Shown here piece by piece: positions 29,616-35,774 of a stretch of DNA of 35,774 nucleotides (within the stretch, counting starts at the first letter, position 1; the number at the start of each line of letters is the position of its first letter). The stretch comes from DAOTYH01 sp034435015. GTDB lineage: Bacteria; Chloroflexota; Anaerolineae; Aggregatilineales; UBA3940. Both the position numbers and the translations under genes were made by a program. The stretch spans positions 1-35,774 of the forward strand of contig DAOTYH010000094.1 of the NCBI GenBank assembly GCA_034435015.1, read 5' to 3'. The notes below the pieces were generated by a model. The model was not told where the DNA came from. It worked only from the letters and a program-made list of their open reading frames with translations, and made no database searches.

Positions 29616-30758
29616 ATGCGCATTCTGGCAGTGGACATTGGCACTGGAACGCAAGATATCCTGCTGTTTGATACCGACTCTCAGCCGGAGAATTGCTTTA
29701 AACTGGTTGTGCCTTCTCCTACCATGCGGGTAGCAAGCGAGGTAAAAGCCGCTACCCGCCGGCGGATACCCCTTCTGTTGACCGGTTGGACGATGGGGGG
29801 CGGGCCATGCCACTGGGCAGTTCGCGATCATGCGGCGGCAGGTTATAGAGTGTTTGCCACGCCAGATGCGGCGCGCACCTTTGATGATCATCTTGAGCGT
29901 GTGCAGGAGATGGGTGTACAGATTGTCAGTGAAGATGAGGCTGGGCGGCTTGCCGGTACCTACCCGGACATATACCAGATACAGCTACACGACTTCAGTT
30001 ATGAGATGATCGCGCGGGCCTTCAGTCAATTTGGTCTGGAGCTTCGGGTAGATGGTGTGGCAGTCGCTGTGTTTGATCATGGTGCGGCGCCTGCTGATGT
30101 TTCTGACCGTCAATTTCGGTTTGATTATCTGGATGAGCGCATCCATGCAGAGAACCGGCTGTCTGCCTTTGCCTTTCAAGCTGACAGAGTACCTGCCGTC
30201 ATGACACGTTTGCGGGCAGTAGTGAGCAGTGCGGCGGCAACCGGCATGCCGGATGTTCCGCTGATGGTTATGGATACTGCTCCCGCCGCTGTGCTTGGGG
30301 CTTTACTTGATCCGTGTGTGGGCCAGCGCCAGCCGGTACTGGTTGCTAACGTGGGTAATTTTCACACGCTGGCATTCCGTCTGGGGGAGGGGGGTATCGA
30401 GGGCGTTTTCGAACATCACACCGGCCTGATAGATGTCCATAAGCTGGACAGGCTGTTGCGTGCGCTGGCTGATTCGACACTGCGGCATGAGGATGTTTTT
30501 GGGGATCATGGACATGGAGCGCTGGTATATAACCCTCACCCCATGCCTCTTGACTTTGTTGGCGTAACAGGTCCGCGTCGAGGGATGATGGCTGGATCGT
30601 CACTGCCGGTCTGCTTTGCTGTGCCGTATGGTGACATGATGATAGCAGGCTGTTTTGGTCTGGTGCGGGCATGGGCAGATGTGTACCCGCAAGACCGAGA
30701 AGCTATCCTTGTCAGCCTCAGCGACACGATACAGAGCGCACCATGGGAAAGGTTGTAG
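29616..30758 (+). CDS. DUF1786 (COG4012) family protein, ASKHA-like
   Basis: A 380-aa protein matching the DUF1786 family, whose function is unknown. The N-terminus MRILAVDIGTGTQDILLFDT (1-20) is the phosphate-1-like motif of acetate/sugar-kinase-hsp70 folds, and VANVGNFHTLAF near the middle resembles the second phosphate motif. GGGPCHWAVRDHAAAGY, EHHTGLIDVHKLD and GDHGHGA are other conserved-looking stretches rich in His. GGAGAG (29605-29610) five bases before ATG 29616 sets the start, though the frame runs back to 29580 and has another ATG at 29601. No obvious promoter lies between the tRNA terminator and the start. Convergent with smpB, separated by 3 bases. Confidence 0.82.
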   Translation: MRILAVDIGTGTQDILLFDTDSQPENCFKLVVPSPTMRVASEVKAATRRRIPLLLTGWTMGGGPCHWAVRDHAAAGYRVFATPDAARTFDDHLERVQEMGVQIVSEDEAGRLAGTYPDIYQIQLHDFSYEMIARAFSQFGLELRVDGVAVAVFDHGAAPADVSDRQFRFDYLDERIHAENRLSAFAFQADRVPAVMTRLRAVVSSAAATGMPDVPLMVMDTAPAAVLGALLDPCVGQRQPVLVANVGNFHTLAFRLGEGGIEGVFEHHTGLIDVHKLDRLLRALADSTLRHEDVFGDHGHGALVYNPHPMPLDFVGVTGPRRGMMAGSSLPVCFAVPYGDMMIAGCFGLVRAWADVYPQDREAILVSLSDTIQSAPWERL

Positions 30759-30761
30759 ACC

Positions 30762-31235
30762 CTATCCCCGCTTTCTTATCCGCTCGCTCATCTCTCGTTC
30801 GATGCGGCGTTTTGTCTCCCGTTCGGCGATTGATTCGCGTTTGTCGTAAATCTTTTTCCCTTTGGCTAGAGCGATCTCTAGTTTGGCCCTTCCCCGACGC
30901 AAATAGAGTTGTAACGGGATCATGGTATATCCCCGCTGTTGGGAGCGGGCTACCCAACGGGCAATCTCTCGCCGGTGCAACAGCAATTTGCGTGGCCGGA
31001 GCGGGTCATGGTTCATTCGGTGAGCCGGATCGTAGGCCGAGATATGCATACCCAGTACCCACATTTCACCGTCACGGTATGTGATGTAAGCCTCCTGAAT
31101 ATTGGCACGCCCCGCCCGGATAGACTTGATTTCCGTTCCGAGCAGTACCAGCCCGGCCTCTAGTGTGTCCTCTATGATATATTCATGCCGAGCCTTGCGG
31201 TTAGTGGCAATGATTTTGATCTTTTCATCACTCAT
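30762..31235 (-). CDS. smpB: SsrA-binding protein (tmRNA partner)
   Basis: SmpB binds tmRNA and brings it to stalled ribosomes for trans-translation. The 157-aa protein has the standard beta-barrel: NRKARHEYIIEDTLEAGLVLLGTEIKS near the N-terminus, the AYITYRDGEMWVLGMHISAY block, and HDPLRPRKLLLHRREI. The family C-terminal tail follows, with GKKIYDKRESIAERETKRRIEREM becoming helical in the decoding centre. Length is typical. The ATG is two bases beyond the S41 protease stop, so it is the last gene of a protease-protease-smpB operon. The tmRNA gene (ssrA) is not in this window. Confidence 0.97.
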   Translation of the reverse strand: MSDEKIKIIATNRKARHEYIIEDTLEAGLVLLGTEIKSIRAGRANIQEAYITYRDGEMWVLGMHISAYDPAHRMNHDPLRPRKLLLHRREIARWVARSQQRGYTMIPLQLYLRRGRAKLEIALAKGKKIYDKRESIAERETKRRIEREMSERIRKRG

Positions 31236-31237
31236 GC

Positions 31238-32485
31238 CTATTGCCCTGTCAGCAGGTACTGGATAGCCCGCTCAAGCTGAGGGTCTGTGGCGGTTGGCTC
31301 TGTGGGTGTCTCAACCACAATGTCCGGTGCGATGCCTTCGCCGCTGATTGAGAGATTGTCGGGGGTGTACCAGTTGGCATAGGTGATACGCAACTCTGAA
31401 CCGTCGGACAACTCGTAGAGCAGTTGAACAGACCCTTTGCCGAAGGAGGTCTCGCCAATGAGAACACCCCGCTCCTGGTCTCTGATTGCACCAGCTACGA
31501 TCTCTGAGGCACTGGCACTGTTACCATTGATCAACACAACTAAGGGGATGTCCTCAGCGAAGTCGCCATTATGGCTACGGTATTCGCGTACATTTCCATC
31601 TACATCACGCTGGATCAATACGACCCCCTCGTCGAGGAATAGATCGGCAACATCAACTGATTGTTCCAGATAACCGCCGGGGTTATCTCGGAGATCAAGG
31701 ATGATGGACTGTGCTCCCTGATCGATCAACTCCTGCACGGCGTTTCTCAGCCGTGTGTTGGCTGTGGCATTGAACTCAAATAGGGCCACATAGCCAATGT
31801 TTCCTTCCAGCATCCGTGACTCGATAGTCGGCACATCCAGCCGTGCACGGGTGACGGTGATCTCTAGCGGCGCTGGTTCTCCTTCGCGCACGATGGTCAG
31901 TACGACAGGAGTCCCTGCGGGTCCCCGCACATGGAGGAGGGCCTCATTGAGAGTCATATCAGTCAGGTCTATCCCATCCGCCGCAATGATGATGTCGCCA
32001 GCGCGGACACCTGCCTCCTCAGCAGGGCCCTCCTCAAATACCCGTATGATGTAGACGCCGCCCTCTGGGGCCTGCTCGACGTAAGCGCCAATACCCTCGA
32101 AACTTCCGCTAAAATCTTCGCGCAGGATGCGGGCCGCTTCAGGTGTGATAAATGCCGTGTAGGGATCATTAAGCGTATCAAGCATCCCATTGATTGCGCC
32201 GTACATACGGGTCTGACTGTCCGGCAGATCGTAGTAGAACCGATCCTCAACGGTGTTCCATACTTCCCAGAAGACCTGAAAGTCTGCGTCATCAGGCCCG
32301 CTGTCTTCCGCTTCAAGGGCGGGAATAGTGGGCAGGATGGAGGTGTTATTGAGTAGCCCCGCTGTGCTCAGCCTGTGGCCAACCATGACTCCGCTCAGGA
32401 AAACGAGGCAAACAAGCATTAGTCCCAGCAGAGTCAAGGCAAGGTTTCGAAGTAAATGTCCTGTGTTCTGTTCTTTACTGGTCAT
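31238..32485 (-). CDS. S41-family C-terminal processing protease (CtpA/Prc-like), copy 1
   Basis: A 415-aa membrane-anchored serine protease facing outward. One N-terminal membrane helix (about 14-36), an N-terminal helical region, a PDZ domain (about 128-213, GSFEGIGAYVE...AGVRAGDIIIAADG), then the S41 catalytic domain. The Ser-Lys dyad is S325 in NGNSASASEIV and K350 in SFGKGSVQ. LDLRDNPGGYL (263-273) is the conserved oxyanion-region block. C-terminal ELDxxLE-like ending. CtpA proteases trim or degrade envelope proteins after a C-terminal signal. Follows copy 2 by 36 bases and precedes smpB by 2. Confidence 0.95.
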   Translation of the reverse strand: MTSKEQNTGHLLRNLALTLLGLMLVCLVFLSGVMVGHRLSTAGLLNNTSILPTIPALEAEDSGPDDADFQVFWEVWNTVEDRFYYDLPDSQTRMYGAINGMLDTLNDPYTAFITPEAARILREDFSGSFEGIGAYVEQAPEGGVYIIRVFEEGPAEEAGVRAGDIIIAADGIDLTDMTLNEALLHVRGPAGTPVVLTIVREGEPAPLEITVTRARLDVPTIESRMLEGNIGYVALFEFNATANTRLRNAVQELIDQGAQSIILDLRDNPGGYLEQSVDVADLFLDEGVVLIQRDVDGNVREYRSHNGDFAEDIPLVVLINGNSASASEIVAGAIRDQERGVLIGETSFGKGSVQLLYELSDGSELRITYANWYTPDNLSISGEGIAPDIVVETPTEPTATDPQLERAIQYLLTGQ

Positions 32486-32521
32486 GAGTCATTTTTCCTG
32501 TCTTTGGCAATACAACCTCTA

Positions 32522-33736
32522 TCAATACTCGCCTTCTACAAGTGCTAGTCTCTCACTCAGGTACTCAAGGGCGGCTTCTAATTGCGCATCCCTCCCTTCG
32601 ACCGGCTCAACCGTCCTATCAGGTGTTAGTCCCTGCCCTTCTAGACGGTGGTGATTGGGAGTATACCATTCTGCGGTAGTCACGTGGATTGATGAGCCGT
32701 CGCTGAGGGTCAGGATCACCTGTACGGAACCCTTTCCGAAGCTCTGTTGCCCGATCAGGATAGCCCGCCCACGATCTTGAAAAGCACCCGCTACGATCTC
32801 TGAGGCGCTAGCTGTTTGACCGTTGATCAGAACCGCCAACGGAGCATCCGAGGCATTGCCGCCCTGAGAGGCATTCAAGACGCGCTCACCAGTGCCGCGT
32901 CGTTGTTCATAGAGGACAACTCCCCCGCTTATGAACTCACTGACAACTGCTACCGCTGAGTCTACTAACCCGCCGCCATTGTCACGGAGGTCTAGAACGT
33001 AAGCCTGCGCTCCCTGCGTGCTCAGCTCAGAGAGGGCTTGCCTGAGCTCCTCCGGCGTGCGCTCTGTGAAGCTTGTGATCTTGATATAGCCTATCCGCGG
33101 GTCCGCTTCAACGAGATTCCAAAACACGGAAGGGATTAAAATCTCGGCCCTTACAACTGTGACCTCAAACACCTCGTCCCCGCGCTGAAGTCTCAGCGTG
33201 ACGGGCGTACCGACTTCTCCACGAATAGCCGCGAGCAGTTGATTTGAGTCTGTCGCGCTGGTGTCAACGGGTACACCATCTACGGCAAGGATGATGTCTC
33301 CTTCTACGATGCCGGCGTTATAAGCCGGGTTATCGCGATAGACACGCTGGATCACAAAGCGCCCCTGTTCGTCCCGCCCAATCTCAGCCCCAATCCCGCC
33401 GAAACGACCGGCTAAGTTGGTTGTGTCTACTTCAGATGCTTGCGGCTCCTGAAAATAGGTGTAAGGGTTTCCTAGGCTGGCTACCAACCCGGCGGCGGCA
33501 CCATGGATTCGGGTGGTCTCATCTGGCATCTCATACAGGTAGTGAGACGCCAGCAGTCCGTCAATTTCTCTGAGCAGGTCGAATGAGGTCTGGCTGGGGG
33601 TTGGCCGGTTGACCACATCCCGAAACAGGAAGCCTGCCGCAAATGCGGCTCCCAGCAAGAGTCCGGTGACCAGCCCCTGCAAGACGGCATGTAAGATATG
33701 CCGCTCAGAGTTTACCTCTTTTGATGCTTGATTCAT
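32522..33736 (-). CDS. S41-family C-terminal processing protease (CtpA/Prc-like), copy 2
   Basis: A 404-aa paralogue of the next gene with the same layout: one N-terminal membrane helix (about 17-38), PDZ (about 111-196, GRFGGIGAEIG...AGIVEGDIILAVDG), and S41 domain with LDLRDNGGGLV (248-258). The dyad is S310 in NGQTASASEIV and K335 in SFGKGSVQ. Both dyads are intact, so both copies should be active. The clearest divergence is in the PDZ groove and the region before it, suggesting different substrates. ATG 33736 has only a weak ribosome site. First gene of the operon, diverging from the STAS gene. Confidence 0.95.
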   Translation of the reverse strand: MNQASKEVNSERHILHAVLQGLVTGLLLGAAFAAGFLFRDVVNRPTPSQTSFDLLREIDGLLASHYLYEMPDETTRIHGAAAGLVASLGNPYTYFQEPQASEVDTTNLAGRFGGIGAEIGRDEQGRFVIQRVYRDNPAYNAGIVEGDIILAVDGVPVDTSATDSNQLLAAIRGEVGTPVTLRLQRGDEVFEVTVVRAEILIPSVFWNLVEADPRIGYIKITSFTERTPEELRQALSELSTQGAQAYVLDLRDNGGGLVDSAVAVVSEFISGGVVLYEQRRGTGERVLNASQGGNASDAPLAVLINGQTASASEIVAGAFQDRGRAILIGQQSFGKGSVQVILTLSDGSSIHVTTAEWYTPNHHRLEGQGLTPDRTVEPVEGRDAQLEAALEYLSERLALVEGEY

Positions 33737-33783
33737 GGTTTTGCAGTGTCTGTTTCCTCAACGTATCGGCGTGGTCTGCCGAG

Positions 33784-33792
33784 ATTGTAGCA
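33784..33792 (-). promoter_or_regulatory. Extended -10 promoter of the protease-smpB operon
   Basis: Minus strand TGC-TACAAT, with TACAAT at 33789-33784. No good -35 is seen, but the TGn extension fits an extended -10 promoter. It lies 47 bases before the protease ATG. Confidence 0.45.
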
Positions 33793-33879
33793 CACGGATC
33801 AGCCCCTAGCTATAAGGCTTGAGACACTCTAGGAAGGGAGTGTGACAGGATGATGGAATGCCTTCTATCTGCTCTGGCT

Positions 33880-33908
33880 TTGTGATGTGGGGGCAGCCAA
33901 TGTATAAT
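33880..33908 (+). promoter_or_regulatory. Promoter of the partner-switching cluster
   Basis: TTGTGA (33880-33885), 17-base spacer, perfect TATAAT (33903-33908), 64 bases before ATG 33973. The best-matched sigma-70-type promoter in the window. Confidence 0.7.
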
Positions 33909-33972
33909 CCCGTCATCGTTGATTTTTTGTCAGGGATACGAGTTCGATCCGGCAATCAGGAGGGCCGTGCCA

Positions 33973-34305
33973 ATGGAGATCACCGCTACCGAAATGAACC
34001 GTGTGGTTCTAATTGCGCTGGCAGGGCGCATAGACAGTAGCAACGCTACCCAGTTAGGGGAGGCGTTCAATACTTGGTTCGGTAAAGGCAGGAATAACTT
34101 GGTTGTTGATCTGGAGAAGGTGGACTATATCAGTAGTGCCGGTTTGCGAGAACTGGTCTCTGCGCTGAAGCGGGCAAGGCAAGAGGGGGGAGACCTGCGT
34201 CTATGTGCCCCTCCGGCACGTGTGCGTGAAGTCCTTGAGCTGGCCGGTCTGACCTCAGTCTTTGCCATTTATGATACGCAAGTCCTCGCAGTAGGTAGCT
34301 TCTAG
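33973..34305 (+). CDS. Anti-sigma-factor antagonist, STAS domain (RsbV/SpoIIAA-like)
   Basis: A 110-aa stand-alone STAS domain. MEITATEMNRVVLIALAGRID opens the fold, DSSNA follows, VVDLEKVDYISSAGLREL (44-61) carries the candidate phospho-serine (S54/S55), and the C-terminal helix is VREVLELAGL. In partner switching the unphosphorylated form sequesters an RsbW-like kinase, freeing a sigma factor or other target. AGGAGGG (33958-33964) eight bases upstream sets ATG 33973; the frame runs back to 33919. Two HATPase proteins follow on the same strand. Confidence 0.93.
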   Translation: MEITATEMNRVVLIALAGRIDSSNATQLGEAFNTWFGKGRNNLVVDLEKVDYISSAGLRELVSALKRARQEGGDLRLCAPPARVREVLELAGLTSVFAIYDTQVLAVGSF

Positions 34306-34334
34306 CCGGTTAATCAGGATTCAGTGATCTCAAA

Positions 34335-35144
34335 ATGGGCGAAGTACGCCAACTTACCATGCGCGGGCGCTATGATAACATCCCTATCATCACTCAATTC
34401 GTAGGTGAGGCGGCTCAAGCCGCCCGCCTCGATGATGATGCGGTATTTCATTGTCAGATGGCGGTGGACGAGGCCTGCACAAATATTGTAGAGCATGCCT
34501 ACAATGGCGAGGATAAAGGGGATATTGAGATAGCCTGCTTTGTCGAGCCGGGCAGTTGCGAAATCCAGATTGTGGACCATGGGCGTCCTTTTGACCCTGA
34601 CAGCGTGCCTGCCCCTAAGATCGGCGTTGACCTCGACCAGGTACAGCCGGGTGGTATAGGACTGCACCTGATGCGTCAATTGATGGACGAAGTGCGTTTC
34701 GAGTTCAGCGCTCAGGGCAATAAGCTGATCATGGTTAAACGGTCTTTGAAAGCTCAGGCCAGCCCTGCTCCTACTCCTGTGCCTGTCCATGAGGCGGACA
34801 GCGGCATATGGGTTGTGAAGCCTAAGGGGCGCCTCGATTCATCAGCGGCGCCTCAACTGGAAGAAACATTGCGGGGGCTGTTGAAGCAGGGCAACCAATG
34901 GATCGTGGTTGATATGGGGCAGATCGCATATATCTCAAGCCGGGGTCTGAAGGTGCTGGTTTCGGCTTGGCGGCAAGCTCGTGATGCAGGGGGCAGTCTT
35001 GTTCTATATGGCCTGTCGGATCGCCTTCAGAGGGTTTTCGAGACAGTAGGTTTCACACAGATACTCCACCTCTTCGATACATATGAGGAGGCACTAGGTT
35101 TCATAGCCTCGCGGAAGCAGGATGCGCCAACTACAGGGGAGTAG
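34335..35144 (+). CDS. Fusion of RsbW-like HATPase kinase and STAS domain
   Basis: A 269-aa protein joining kinase and antagonist in one chain. Residues 5-138 are a GHKL ATPase of the RsbW type: DEACTNIVEHAY (45-56, N-box N50), VDHGRPFDP (G1, 80-88) and GGIGLHLMRQLMDEV (G2, 106-120). A Pro/Ala linker (141-151) leads to a STAS domain (157-258) with VVDMGQIAYISSRGLKVL (191-207); the serine pair S201-S202 is retained though the usual Ala/Gly after it is Arg. No strong ribosome site precedes ATG 34335. Lies 29 bases after the STAS gene, 7 before the next HATPase. Confidence 0.92.
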   Translation: MGEVRQLTMRGRYDNIPIITQFVGEAAQAARLDDDAVFHCQMAVDEACTNIVEHAYNGEDKGDIEIACFVEPGSCEIQIVDHGRPFDPDSVPAPKIGVDLDQVQPGGIGLHLMRQLMDEVRFEFSAQGNKLIMVKRSLKAQASPAPTPVPVHEADSGIWVVKPKGRLDSSAAPQLEETLRGLLKQGNQWIVVDMGQIAYISSRGLKVLVSAWRQARDAGGSLVLYGLSDRLQRVFETVGFTQILHLFDTYEEALGFIASRKQDAPTTGE

Positions 35145-35151
35145 GTTGGTC

Positions 35152-35670
35152 ATGGCCGAGATTGCGGACAAAGCGACTGCTATTCCGCCCATTTTTGCGG
35201 GAATGCTGATCCTGTTGCTGGCCGGTACGGCCGTCTGGGGAAGAAGTCGAGCAGTTGTACTGCGTGTGCCGGCCCGGCTGGAAAGCATTCGTCCACTGCT
35301 GATGTTGGCTGGGCAATTTGCCCGTAAGGCCCGTCTGGATGACCAAGATGCCTTTTATTGCCAGCTTGCGCTGGATGAGGCTTGTGTCAATATCATTGAG
35401 CACGCTTATCCAGACAATATGTCGGGTGAGATTGAGGCAGAAATCAATGCGGGTGATGGTGTCTTCTCGATCTCACTGGTTGATTTTGGCCGTTCTTATG
35501 ACCCCTCTCAAGTGCCGCCGCCGCCCTTGAAACTTAACCTCGACGAGATTGAGCCGGGCGGGCTTGGACTTCACCTAATACGTACTGTGATGGACGAGGT
35601 TCTCTACATTCCCGGCCCACGCTGCAATCGGTTGGTGATGATTAAGCGAGGCCATTCATACGGGATATAG
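35152..35670 (+). CDS. RsbW-like HATPase (serine kinase) with hydrophobic N-terminus
   Basis: About 172 aa. Residues 37-165 repeat the RsbW-like ATPase of the previous protein: LRVPARLESIRPL, LDEACVNIIEHAY (N-box N80), VDFGRSYDP (G1) and GGLGLHLIRTVMDEV (G2). Before it lies an unusual hydrophobic stretch (12-29, PPIFAGMLILLLAGTAVW) that would make a membrane anchor. ATG 35152 is preferred (GGGGAG about nine bases ahead); the frame also has ATG 35122, inside the end of the fusion gene. It closes the cluster at the window end. Target (sigma factor, STAS protein or phosphatase) is not visible here. Confidence 0.85.
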   Translation: MAEIADKATAIPPIFAGMLILLLAGTAVWGRSRAVVLRVPARLESIRPLLMLAGQFARKARLDDQDAFYCQLALDEACVNIIEHAYPDNMSGEIEAEINAGDGVFSISLVDFGRSYDPSQVPPPPLKLNLDEIEPGGLGLHLIRTVMDEVLYIPGPRCNRLVMIKRGHSYGI

Positions 35671-35702
35671 AGGCCTTTCTCGGACAGCTCCGTGTCTATA
35701 CC

Positions 35703-35774
35703 TTTGCACTTTTTCTTGAGATCAAGCCACAAGGAGTGCACTCCTTGTGGCTTGATCTCAAGAAAAAGTGCAAA
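35703..35774. repeat. Perfect 72-bp palindrome at the window end (probable assembly foldback)
   Basis: Bases 35703-35738 are the exact reverse complement of 35739-35774, with no spacer, and the sequence ends exactly with the palindrome. The core includes CCACAAGGAGTG/CACTCCTTGTGG. Long perfect palindromes are unstable in cells, so an inverted chimera at a contig end is the likelier explanation. Confidence 0.85.

Noticed and set aside
33824..33843. ACACTC/GAGTGT inverted repeat in the divergent protease-STAS gap
   Set aside because: Six-base arms with an 8-base loop; could be an operator but is common by chance.
1..35774. CRISPR array, transposase, integrase, phage genes, toxin-antitoxin or restriction system
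   Set aside because: I looked for repeat-spacer patterns and family motifs on both strands and found none.

Overview
This is a chromosomal window from an uncultured-looking bacterium, most likely a member of the Chloroflexota (Anaerolineae-like). The lineage is an inference. It rests on moderate-to-high G+C, a Thermus-like EF-P with arginine at the loop tip, a DnaQ-DinG fusion, tandem S41 proteases beside smpB, a DUF1786 protein, a small Cys-rich 'MRTPAG' protein, and many two-segment membrane proteins of unknown function. I found no 16S gene or other decisive marker. I saw no phage, transposon, integrase, CRISPR array or rRNA. The window looks like ordinary housekeeping plus lineage-specific chromosome. 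No stretch of more than 300 bases lacks a gene.

Layout. Bases 1-5560 (+) hold the tail of a membrane protein, a PLP-dependent class V aminotransferase overlapping an AAA+ ATPase, then a tight operon of glycerophosphodiesterase, YdjC-type deacetylase, methyltransferase and a small membrane protein. Bases 5586-6719 (+) hold a membrane protein and a YtxH-like protein, ending in two hairpins. Bases 6814-13529 (-) form one compact eight-gene operon, read right to left: response regulator, membrane PH-like protein, glycoside hydrolase-like protein, SNase-type nuclease, YfcE-type phosphoesterase, small membrane protein, SpoU/TrmH methyltransferase, nnr. A divergent promoter pair separates it from a DapA-family aldolase (+). 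Then come efp, a Cys-rich protein and a HAD-DinB fusion (+). Bases 16973-20587 (-) are a receiver-histidine kinase, a membrane metallophosphoesterase and an MFS transporter. Bases 20808-30758 (+) carry two membrane proteins, dinG, a single-domain response regulator, DUF192 overlapping a LysM/M23 endopeptidase, a pair of unknown probably nucleic-acid-binding proteins, tRNA-Arg(TCT) and a DUF1786 protein. Bases 30762-33736 (-) are two S41 proteases followed by smpB. Bases 33973-35670 (+) are a partner-switching module: STAS, HATPase-STAS fusion, HATPase.

Themes. Signalling is heavy: three receiver proteins, none with a recognisable DNA-binding output domain, plus the RsbV/RsbW-like module. Quality control is represented by smpB, two S41 proteases, EF-P, nnr metabolite repair and DinG. 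Promoters read well by eye: six perfect TATAAT hexamers sit in the short intergenic gaps upstream of + strand genes. The most useful leads are the unknown gene pair at 27334-29418, the HATPase-STAS fusion, the HAD-DinB fusion, the membrane phosphoesterase lacking its GNH motif, the DinG that keeps both exonuclease residues and Fe-S cysteines, and a perfect 72-bp terminal palindrome that is probably an assembly foldback. I found no clear multi-gene defence or mobile system.
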